From NCBI GenBank assembly GCA_030737835.1, contig CM060853.1:9012134-9076133 (forward strand): DNA of 64,000 bases, written 5' to 3'. Source of the stretch: Acorus gramineus (taxonomy: Eukaryota; Streptophyta; Magnoliopsida; Acorales; Acoraceae). Numbering within the stretch: position 1 is the stretch's first letter; each line of letters begins with the position of its first letter. The position numbers were made by a program, and so were the translations under genes. Positions 24,060 to 34,628 of the stretch are shown here, in pieces. The notes beneath the pieces were generated by a model that did no database searches, was not told the origin of the DNA, and worked only from the letters and a program-made list of their open reading frames with translations.

Positions 24060-27000
24060 TCATAGGAAGGCGTCCTTCTCGAGCAGCTTCAATACTTCGT
24101 CCTGGTCGTTCAACTTGGCGACATCGATAGGAGTCTTCCCATCCAAGTTTTGAAGTGTACTGCATACAAAGAAATGCCAGAAAAATTGAGTTGAGAATCA
24201 CAAGTTTAAAGGACAAATAAAAGTAACATAAAGAAAATAAACAATATGATGCGGATGCACTAGACAATGCCAACGACAATAAAAATCCTTGTCGGCACTT
24301 GATTTTTTTGAAATCAACATTAGGATGCTGATGGAGCCATGGTGCACTCAGGGTATATTTGAACTGACACCATGTATAGGCAACCAAACATTTCATAAAA
24401 AAATTGAATTGCATGTGTAGTTGTAATGTCCAGATCAACACATGTTTTCTCCCTTTATTCCCACCCTTCAATCCCTCTCTCGGTTCAATGAAAGGATGAA
24501 TCCTCTCTGAACTAAAAAATAAATAGAAAACAACAACTTCTAGCAGATGGTCAAAAAATTTAAGCTACAATCTCAATCAGGGAATAATAAATCCAACAAA
24601 TTTGTCGTCACGTGTGTACATGTGTGTATGTATAGCTTAGCTAGATATCTTACACGGCAGCTCCATGCTCCAATAGTAGCACGACACACTCCTTCCTTCC
24701 ATAACCAGCCGCATAATGAAGAGCAGTGTTCTTGTTTTTGTCCAAAGCATCCACTGTGGCACCAGCTTCAAGAAGTACCTGAGCACATTTCAGCTGCAAT
24801 GAAACAACACACATTGTCAAACCCACCAAGAAATAAAGAAAAATAAAAGTCGGAGTACCAAATATCTTCAGCCTAAACAAAGAAACAGAATCCCGTCAAC
24901 AAGTAAAAACTCAACATTTTATTATCTCCCACCATTAATAAAGGCTCTTCCAAGGGAAACTGCTTCTTGTAAAATGGAATTTTGAAATCAGAACCAATCA
25001 TGGGAGGAAAGAAGGGGGAAAAAAAGAAAATCTGCCACCATCCATAATTTAAAAAGAAAAGTTTCAGAGCAGCCTACCTCCCCATATCCACATGCAAAAT
25101 GCAAAGCTGTTCTGCCCTCTGAATCCTCTTCGTTCTTGTCTGCTCCAGCGGCAAGTGCATCTTTTAAGCCCTAAGATCACGGCAAGCAATGAAGTTTGCA
25201 TTCATAAATCCATTATAATTTTTTTCTTAAATGTTTGTCGAAAGAGAACTGTAACTACAAATATTTATCCAATACTTGTCCTATCACAGAAGTATACAAT
25301 AAAAATCAATGCATGGTTTCTACAATAAGTGCGCAGAACTATAAAACAATAACTATGTACACAAAGAATCAAAGACAATGGAATTGAAAATGAATCAGAG
25401 ACATAGAAAGATTCTTAAAAAAAGGAGAAAAAAATGAAAAGGTTTCACAAGTCAGAAGATATTAGCTTCCTCAAAACCAGCACAGGCATAAGAATTGCAG
25501 ATATCCTTTGTTTAATTTCAGTGGATAAGGCTGTCAAAGAATATATATACTGGCAAATCAATTCAATTCAAAATAGTGAGAAGAATTGTGCCAATTTAGA
25601 TTTTCAAAATAGTTGAGAAAGCATTGCATATCATCAGGTTGTTTACTCTTTAACATAAACTTCTTCCTGCGACATCATAGAACTTAAAAGAAGTGGCTGT
25701 CCATGAATATTAACAAAACTATAAAAAAAAATACCTCAACATCACCAACACTGGCGGTATGATGAACAACGGATTCATCCTCATATCCACCTTCTTCATC
25801 AGCCTCATCAGTTGCATCAGCAGCAGCTGCTGCGGTCTCCCCAGTCTCCCCTGCACCTGGAAGACCCATAGCTTGGCCTAACTTCTGAAGAACTTCAGGG
25901 TCATTCCAATACCTATGCCACATGATATACATATTAGAGAAAGACAAGGTCGAAAGAAAACAATCTCATAACAGTCAACATAGCTATTTATAGCTACAGT
26001 AATGCAGCATCACAGTATCGTGTACCTCATCATTGCAGCTGGACCTCCACTCTCAATTTCATCTAGAATTGGTTTCAGCGATGGATCTTCTTTAATTTTC
26101 GCCATTCGCTCTTCGAGTACTTCCTTCTGTGATGGATTGGTCAAAGTCTCCAGCATGCTAGACATTGAAGGATCCTGAAGTAGAAATAAAATTTGTTGAA
26201 CAAGATAACATAAATACCAAATACAAGCAAAAGTAGCCTACAGTAGAAGTTACCTGCATTAAGGCATTACCAAGGCGTTCGGCCATGGTCATGAACTGAG
26301 GGTTCTGCATAACCTGCTGCATAGTCGAGATGTACTGTTGTGTATCCAACTGAGGCATGCTGTCTTGACTACCCTGAACACTCTTTTGCAGTTGTTCAGC
26401 CATCTGCGTGAATGTGGGATCTTTTGCTATCTGTTCTGCCAATTCCTTTATGGATGGGTCCTGCATCATCAAATCATAGCACAAGTAGAATTACATATTA
26501 ACTCATATATGAAGATGCACAACAAGATAAATTTTGATTTTTTTTTTGTTCAGTTATATAACATCCATGACTCCCTAAAACTAAAGTAACACGTTAAGAC
26601 AAAGTTCCGAAAACCTTGCATGGATTAAGCAAAATAATGGATTCATGTCAAGAATACAATTAACCAATCAGTTTAGACAGGAAGATCTCTTCATTAAATA
26701 TGTGATTGACTGGTTGTTTCTCAACACCACAGCATTTATCAAGGAACCTGACAATTTATAATTTATCATATCCTATCTAACCAAGAGATTATTCTATAGC
26801 GGCAATCAAGAGACACAGATAGTCAGTGTAAAAAACATTCAAAGGGCAGTAATGGCAGAGCTGTCCCCCAACCAATCAATGTCAACTGAATCACGTTATT
26901 CCACTGAATCTCATCAATCTAATGGTGCATCAGTGCATGCGAGTAGATATAAAGACAGTCAGGAGCAAACTTTTGGGTGAAAATCATGGCATTCAGGATT

Positions 27001-28649
27001 AAACTTGTGGAAATTATCTCTACAACATTAGGGCCTCACTGTTATGAACATGATAACTGAAGCAGAAAAATAAACCTCATTCCATTAGGCTATTCACTTG
27101 GAAGTGGCTGTGAACACAAGAACTTTTTATGATTGTCTAATAAAGCCATTTGAACTACAACAGGACACAAGCACACATGGAATTTTTTTAAAAAAATTAT
27201 ACATTTGATAATGTAAAGAGAGAATTCTACTGGGAAGATGAAAACTAACAAAGGATAAAATGACACAACACTAAACATTCACTTTGAATGGTAAACCATA
27301 TGCCACATAACCTATTCAAACTCCACCTAAGCAATTATTAAAAAAAAAAACATTTAGGGAAGCGACATTCAGCCAATTGTCCAGGAATAGTATCATCACT
27401 AGGGTACCATATCCACTAAGATAAAAACATATTTGAAATGCATAAATCTAATTGGCCACCCATTCAAATGGAGAAATCTCATACTACTTACACTATTGGG
27501 GTACTCAACAACTACAAAAGATGAGAAAGATTACATTGAGAAATCCAGACATGGCGGAGAAATCAAAAGGGTTTCCCATCCCGGGGATACCCGAGACTGG
27601 AGATGAGGCAGATCCCTTTTGCGACTCGCCAGATGGAGCCTTCTTCTCCTCTGAAAAGAAAATCCATGATATCAGCGGATGCATAGAATAACAAACCAAA
27701 ATCATTCATATAAAATCTGGCATGAAAACAGAAACATAACAAACACCAAGTGCACTCCAAGAGCACACAGCCTGCGTTGAATGGATTGCAGATCACCCAT
27801 GTTCAAATATCATTAGGTACAATCATAGTCACTAAATCCGTATACAACAAGTGTTCCATTCAGTACAGTATACACACATTCATAAATCATAGGTACAGGA
27901 AAAGTACAGAGATAATTACACTATTTTTTGGACGTATCATGTCATTAGCATGAGCAATACATGCTAAAAAAAAGTGATAAATCATCCAAACTAAATAGAT
28001 GTGATAAATAATCCAAACTAAATAGATGAATATACTAAACACACTGTTCAATAACCAGAAGTATATTCGGCCGACGGGTACAACAGGTATCCAATCGAAG
28101 TACTTTTCCAAATATTGATAAAAGTTCAAAGTGCTTTGTGACTATGGATACAATGAATTGATACTGATATACTTTTTAATTATGCTTACAATCCAACAAA
28201 TTCGCACATCAATGTAGATGACCAAGACAACAAGAAATTATTTGCTCGCATCAAGATTCCCATTTCATTTGCCAAAATCAAGACCATGATCCTAAACCAT
28301 AACGATAGTACATATTTACAGTGAAAAGTGACATCAAACAGAACAATTAAATACTAAAATCACAAAAAAATCAACAGCACTAATAATCACGCATTGTCGA
28401 TACCAGTAAAAATTAACAAAAATTGCAGTCAACGCTCACTTCCAAAACAAAACTTAGGGCACCCCTGTAAATCTCTAATAATTCTTCAGTTAATTTTCAA
28501 ATCACGTCATCGTCTCTGATCGAATTTTCAACGGCCAAGCTAAAAATCTTCATGAATCAAAGTGATTCACACGAACCCGAACCAACGCATCAAATCGAAT
28601 CGTTAACCGATCCATGGAGAACGAGAAGCTCACCTTGGTTTCCCGACAT
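24060..28649 (-). CDS. AKR2: AKR2-type ankyrin repeat protein, chloroplast outer-envelope targeting factor
   Basis: Eight exons on the minus strand: 28634-28649, 27535-27650, 26254-26460, 26026-26174, 25735-25912, 25078-25170, 24654-24793 and 24060-24159. They join in frame (999 nt) for 332 residues, near the 342 of Arabidopsis AKR2A. The first coding exon is only 16 nt (MSGNQ). Residues 1-44 are Ser/Pro/Glu-rich. Residues about 45-165 hold two STI1/Hop-like blocks ([17 protein letters not shown] and [18 protein letters not shown]). Residues 180-215 are acidic. Ankyrin repeats run from about 208 to the end, with [19 protein letters not shown] and [15 protein letters not shown], ending [11 protein letters not shown]2 binds signal- and tail-anchored outer-envelope proteins on cytosolic ribosomes and delivers them to the chloroplast; a peroxisomal role is also reported. 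Splice sites are canonical and no damage is seen. Confidence 0.95.
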
Positions 28650-28653
28650 GTTC

Positions 28654-28689
<36 letters not shown>

Positions 28690-28745
28690 TTGATGGATTT
28701 GATGAGAAGTTATGGAAACCCTCGCTCGCTCACAGTGGTCGAGTG
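28650..28745 (-). promoter_or_regulatory. AKR2 5' leader with CT/GA microsatellite
   Basis: Directly upstream of the AKR2 ATG, (TC)n at 28653-28684 (GA on the coding strand) lies within the presumed 5'UTR, followed by GGTTTCCATAACTTCTC on the coding strand. GA-rich leaders are common in plants. Start site not defined. Confidence 0.45.
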
Positions 28746-28883
28746 AGGGCTTTTTTTTAATTTTAATTTAATTTTTTTTTTGTTGTTTTCGAGGGGTTGG
28801 TCTTTCGGTGGATAAGGGAAGTGTGGCCCTGATTTTGTTGTTTGGATGCACCTGAGTTATCCTATCCATGTGTTTGCTTAAAC

Positions 28884-30138
28884 AAATATAGGGATGGTCT
28901 GTGGGTAGGGTAAGCGGATACGAATTGGATACGCTAATATTTGTATCATAATTTTTGAATTATATTAATTTTGAATTTAGATCTCTTTGAATACGTATCA
29001 GATATAGATAATTGATATATTTAAGTATTAACATTAAATTACATAATCAAATGATATATTAGAGAGAAATGAAAATTAAAATTAAGATTTTAAGGTTATT
29101 CTTTCTTTTAGATATCATACATTAAAAATTTAATAGTAATATAATATATTATGATTGTGAATATATATATTTTTATAATATATATTGGATAGGGATAATT
29201 TTCAGATTGGATACATTGATATCCATTTCTGCACTATGGAACTTTGAATATCAGATGTTTCTGATTGTTTAATACATATTTGGATTTTTTTAGATAATTG
29301 ACAGACTTTGATAGAGGTGCTACTATAACCAGTTAAATAGAATCTAAACATATCCAAACATATTTTTTTCAAGTTTAAGTCAATAATTTTTTGGTTTGAT
29401 ATAGGTATGGATTGAAAAAATAATAAATCAATTTACTTTGGTTTAGGTTTGTTGCACTGAATTAATTAATTTATCAATTTACTGAATTAATTGAACCAAA
29501 CGGAATTAAATTTAAACATATTATTATTTATAATAAATATTCATTTTTAGATCATTCTTTTTATATAAAAAAATTATGTTGTTGTTATACCATTCATATT
29601 TATCAAAAATTACATTAATTTATAGTTTTATACTATACTTTCAATCCTAGCATATTTTCAAATATTTATGTAATGTTGTGAACCAACCCCTAAAAAAAAC
29701 TCTAACTAACCCAGATTGGTAGGAGGTAAAAAGAAATTTGTTTATCTTTTAACAATTTGGTTTAGTTTAATTCAGTTTATATGTAATTATAATTTGATTC
29801 AATTTAGATATGCAATAAACCAAATCGATCGAATTGTATCTCTAATTCAGACTAGTTGGATCGGGTTGTAGTTTAATCTAAATCCAATCCGAAGTTCAAG
29901 TAAGTCAACCCAAACCCAATCTAGCCCGTCCATTAAATCTAAGAAGTTCATGTTGCGATTTCGGATCATCATCAGGCTCCACAATATATAATAGTTCAAC
30001 CCAAACCTAACACAACCCGTCCCTCAAACTTGAGAAGCTCAACCCAAACTTAAACCGTCATGCTTGATTCAGGTTTTGAATGGGTTTGGGTTTAATCAAA
30101 ATTTGGTTAAATTCAACCATCCAAGTTACACCCCTAAG
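28884..30138. mobile_element. Possible hAT-type element of about 1.25 kb, non-coding
   Basis: The right end reads on the other strand as TTAGGGGTGTAACTTGGATGG, a common plant hAT terminus, and the left end begins TAGGGATGGTCTGTGGG. Near the right end CAACCCAAACC words recur four times, as in hAT subterminal arrays; near the left end GGATACGAATTGGATACG-type words recur. No transposase frame is open. Boundaries and target duplication are not established; two nested elements are possible. Confidence 0.35.
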
Positions 30139-32400
30139 GATAGCAACGTGCCCCGTTGACGGGTTTTGTTTCTTTAGGGATGCAAGCTACAGAGAAACCA
30201 TGATGAATGTACAATGATGAACTATATTTTTTTTTTTCTAGCTTTTATTTGATGTCTGCCCATTACTCTTAAATCATGTCACTCTGGGCTCGCTACATGT
30301 AACTCAAATTAGTTCTGTTACGCTCAGTCATTTTTATAGTCTCATATATCTCATTACCCCTACACTCATTGTAACTATACGTATATCTCATATATCTCGT
30401 TGAAAAATTTTCATATATTTTATAAATGATATCATTCATTTTAAAGTATATAGTTCATCTTTTATAAAAATACACATCTCATTAAATGAAGTACATAATT
30501 TCTAAAAATATATAAATATGGGCGAACTGCATTTTGGACTGAATATAAAACACGGATTTGCTGGAAAAGGAAAGTGAAAAAAAGGGAAAGGAGAAAACTC
30601 TTATGGGAATATTTAAGCTTCGATGTAAAAAAATATATAACCTGTAAATGATGATTTTCAGGTTGCATCATGAAAGGAAATTTTGGATCAGCTTTGATGG
30701 AAAGAAGAATTATTTGAAAGAAATTGGAAAGGGAAGGAAAGCATGGAAGAACAGAGGATGGATAGTTCTACTTTTATTCACAACTACTTTAATTCACCAA
30801 ATACATATAAAACAACAATTGCCCCTTTTTGTATATCTAAGGAGTTCATTCTTGAGGACATCAACTGATTTAGCTTTTGCAAAATCAGTCTGATAGAAAA
30901 TCGGTTTTAAATGGGGATTTTTGAATTTTGAACCTTTTGTTTCAGATTTTGGATTTTACTTGTTAAAAAAACAATTTTTATGACATAAATTGCCAAGATT
31001 AGCTATTATGAAAAATTTAGTCAACATATTAAAAAATACAACATTACTATGTATTGGGGAGGTAACATATTATGTTTGCAGTGATCAATAAGTATTATAT
31101 ACACTGTTAATTAACATAAGTGCTGTAAATGTTTGTAACAAGGACACCATTATCAATGTTTGTGAAATCATTAGCATCACAGCTAGGCCATAACTTTAGA
31201 TCCCAAACTTACAAACACTGTTGTCAATTCTTCCTCCTGGGATCCACCATCACATAAAAGAAAGAAAATGTGAGGGACAACAATCATTCCCCGAGTCGCT
31301 TCTACGTATATTTAGCGAGTATATATTCGATTAGAGAAAATGCAATATATATATTCATTCACAAAAAAATTGTATTATATATTTGAATGAATTGAATACA
31401 TACTTATATTACATTTTCAATAATAAAGTATATACTCACCTAAAGCACATACAAGGTTAAAACTGCAGGAATGATTGATTGTGTCAACTTTGTGAATATT
31501 TGAACCTTTTTCTTCTTTTTTTAATTACTTCTCTTTTAATCCATCCAAGAGAAAAAATTCTTCAGCTAAAGATACATCTTTAATTGCAACCAAAGCAGAC
31601 AAAGAACATTGGAGGAGTTAAAGAAAAAGACAAAAAGGAAAAGTAACAAATCACACCTCTCATTCTCCCATTCAATAATGTTTCTTACCACCTCCTCAAT
31701 TGGCCTGGCCACCTGAATAATTATTACTGCTAATGTAGTAGGCCAGCTTATGTGCCCATTTAGATATGATGATGCTTCAAAGGTCCTCACCACTCTGTAA
31801 AAGATGAATTAGTACTCTATAATAATGAGCTCAAAAGTACATTTGTTGGGGGACCAAATTTATCTCTAGTTAATATCAAATTGAAACTGAGATTGAACTA
31901 TTTCTTAGTAAATTGATAGAGGTGGTTTTGGATTCGAGTTTTACTTCTGCTGATAGGAGAAGATTTATCCAAGAAAATAAAAATAGCTAATCCCATGTTA
32001 AAGGTCCCATTGTCTGTGTTTGTTTGCAATGACACATGCTTTGATTTGTTCTAATGTAGCGAAACATGTATCTTCATAAAAAAATAAAGTACATACTTCA
32101 GTGAATTGTATATACCTACTTACGCAAAAAAAAAAAAATTAAATATTTCATCTAACGAAACATGTACCATGTTAGCTCAATGAGATAGAAGCGAGATTGT
32201 AAATTGTTTATAAGGTTTCAAGGGACACTATGGGTGGGGAAGGGAGAAGAACTACCTTTTGTGGGTTTAAGAAAGACCATTTGCTTGGCTTGCAATGTTT
32301 AACCTTAAATGCAAGTGATGCATCCATAATGATGACCTAACTTGCAAAGGCTATTTGTGGATTTAGAAAATCTTGGAAAAGAAATCCAAGCATTGTTTGA
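30139..32400. other. Gene-free AT-rich DNA
   Basis: No frame matches a family I know. It holds one R2 copy (30853-31040) and ATATAT-rich stretches. The minus-strand open frame at 31566-31793 has no recognisable domain and is not called a gene. Confidence 0.5.
30853..31040. repeat. Dispersed repeat family R2, copy
   Basis: Shares CTTTTGCAAAATCAGT, TTTCAGATTTTGGATTTTA and a (T)GTTAAAAAA stretch, in order, with 1738-1920 and 39772-39957. Confidence 0.5.
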
Positions 32401-32416
32401 TCAATTTGATTGTGCA

Positions 32417-33150
32417 GCAGGTGCCATGAAATGCAGGTTTGGATCAGTAGTTACAAAAAAAAGCCCCAAGCTTTCAGTATTGGCCCCAACATCAGAGTCT
32501 AGACTTCAAAAAAAAAAAGTCTTAATCCCAATTGCTTCACACATGAAAACCTGAGGCAAAGCACACATGATGGTCAGTGGTTACATTGTTGAGTTACACA
32601 AATGTCACATCACCCAATACAATATATGAAATCACCTAAGATAATATATATTGTACTGTGTTAGCGTATACTTTATTAAAAAGTTTTGTTTTTTTTTTTT
32701 TTTGCAAAAAAAAGGTAGATCCATGCTACCAACCGATTTCATTTCTGAAAAGAGTTACACTAATGCTTTGTTCATGTTCTTGCACTTCAGGATATGAACC
32801 AGGTGTTACTTACTTTATTACAAAGTTGGAATAATAAATGCATTCAATTCATTTAAGTATGTGTTTTAATTTTTGTAAAAGTATATGCTCCATTGTGGCA
32901 ATTATATATACTTGTCTGATGCGCAAAAGTGCCTACAAGAATGATAAGTATAACATTTCATGAAATGCAAATTGGATCAGTAGTTCCAAAAGAGCCCCAT
33001 AATGATCCAGGCTTTCAGCAATGGCCCCATTATCAGAGTCCAGACTTAAAAAAATATAATATATAAAAATCTTAATCCAATTGTTTCACACATGAAAACC
33101 TGAGGCAAAGCACATGAGTGGTCTGTTATTACATGTGGAGTTACACAGGT
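32417..33150. repeat. Local duplication, two blocks about 545 bp apart
   Basis: Block 32417-32600 and block 32955-33150 share in order CATGAAATGCA, GGATCAGTAGTT, AGCCCCA, GGCTTTCAG/AAGCTTTCAG, ATCAGAGTC.AGACTT, CTTAATCC, TTCACACATGAAAACCTGAG and GAGTTACACA. They are imperfect direct repeats in non-coding DNA left of the copia element. Confidence 0.8.
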
Positions 33151-33570
33151 GAGAAATATGAGCTAGTGACTTGTCATCATCCTTTGATCGAGAGAAGAAA
33201 CATTGTTATGCCTCAGTCATTGTTTCCATCTTTAGGTGCTTCCATTGTTGGTTTCATGAACACACAGATGGTCTCCTCTTCCATCCTGGAGCATCTGAAT
33301 TATCAGTTGCATGTAAATCCATGCGAAATGTGGTCGATTCGAGGCGCGCATCGGCCAAGTAATCCCCGGTGTTCCGGGATGCCCTTTTCTTTAAGAAGGT
33401 CATGTCTTAAAGAAAACATCGCAGTTTTCTTATCAATAGTGGGAGAATGTAAATGTGGTGTAAACAGGGGGGTGATGGAGAAGTTTCAACTCCATGGCTT
33501 CTTTGCCATAACCTAACTGATGCCCATCACTGGTAATTGATAAGTCATACCGCTTTCATTCAATATATTC

Positions 33571-33704
33571 TGTTAGATTATATGTGTTATCTTATAATGT
33601 GTGTAGTGTATTACACGTGTAACTCCTAGATATCTGTATATATAAAGGGACTAACCCCTAAGTGGAATACAAGGATTTCATTATTTTATTCTCTGTTTGT
33701 AACA
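33571..33704 (+). repeat. 5' LTR of the copia element
   Basis: 134 bp, TG...CA ends, identical to the 3' LTR. A TATATATAAA box at about 33637-33646 would be its promoter. Confidence 0.97.
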
Positions 33705-33716
33705 TGGTATCAGAGC
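33705..33716 (+). other. Primer-binding site of the copia element
   Basis: TGGTATCAGAGC directly after the 5' LTR is complementary to the 3' end of plant initiator methionine tRNA, the usual copia minus-strand primer. Confidence 0.93.
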
Positions 33717-33769
33717 TAGAAATTAAAAAACCCTAGTTTTTTAATTTTTTCTTTTTTGGAATCCTTCAC

Positions 33770-34495
33770 CCTTTGCCGTCGCTGTTGCCGTCGTGCCTTT
33801 GCCGTCGTCGTCGCCGTCGTGCCCTTGCCGTCGCCGTCGTGCCCTTGCCGTCGCCGTCGTCGTCGTGCCCTTGCCGTCGCCGTCGTGCCCTTGCCGTCGC
33901 CGTCGTCGTCGTGCCCTTGCCGTCGCCGTCGCCGTCGCCGTCGTGCCGCTGCCGTCGCTGCCCCTGCCGCTGCCGGCGCCGCCCTGCCGCTGCCGGCGCC
34001 GCCCTGCCGCGCCCAGCCCTGCCCTGCCCGGTGCCCAGTCCAGCCGCGCGCGCCTGCTGCACCCTGCCCGGATCGCCCTGCTGCACCCTGCCCGGATCTG
34101 CCCGGATCTGCCCGGATCGCCCTGCCCGGATCGCCCGCGCGCTGATCCCGCCCGGATTTCCCGGGATCTACTGGTGCCAGTCTGTTCGGATCATCTCGCG
34201 CGTCCGACTCGGATCCGACCCGGGCGCTCCCAGAATCCGACCCGGGGCACTCCCAGCATCCGACCCGGGGCGCTCCGAGCATCCGACCCGGATCCACGAA
34301 CCCGGCCCAGCATCCGACCCGGATCCGGGAACCCGGCCCGGGACGCGACCCGAATACGCCACCGCCGGACGCCCTCCGCCGGCCGCCCTCCGCCGCCGCC
34401 GGCCGCCCTCCGCCGCCGCCGGCCGCCTTCCGCCATCGCCGGCCGCCCTCTGCCGCCTCCGGCCGCCCTCCGCCGCCTCCGGCGCCGCTTGAGAC
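33770..34495 (+). repeat. GC-rich tandemly repetitive leader of the copia element
   Basis: About 700 bp between primer site and gag is very GC-rich in an otherwise AT-rich window. It is built of repeats: a GTCGCCGTCGTGCCCTTGCC-type unit several times at 33777-33960, GCCCGGATC words at 34060-34150, CGACCCGG / CATCCGACCCGG words at 34200-34350 and GGCCGCCCTCCGCC(GCCGCC) units at about 34376-34490. Several frames stay open on both strands because the composition lacks stop codons, so the long frames here are not evidence for a protein. Confidence 0.85.
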
Positions 34496-34628
34496 TTCAA
34501 AATCACTAAATCGGTCATAACTTCCTCTCCGGAAGTCCGATTAAGGTGATCCAGGAGTCCATTTTGCTCGATTTTTCGTGCTCTACGTCCTCGTCTGCTT
34601 CTGATCCTCATCCGAGTGGTTCTGCACA

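Noticed and set aside
31566-31793. 75-codon minus-strand frame
   Set aside because: No motif, signal or neighbouring exon supports it.
33118-33516. 132-codon plus-strand frame left of the copia element
   Set aside because: Starts inside one block of a non-coding duplication and has no recognisable domain.
33705-33716. tRNA-like word TGGTATCAGAGC
   Set aside because: Only 12 bases complementary to a tRNA 3' end; it is the retrotransposon primer site, not a tRNA gene.
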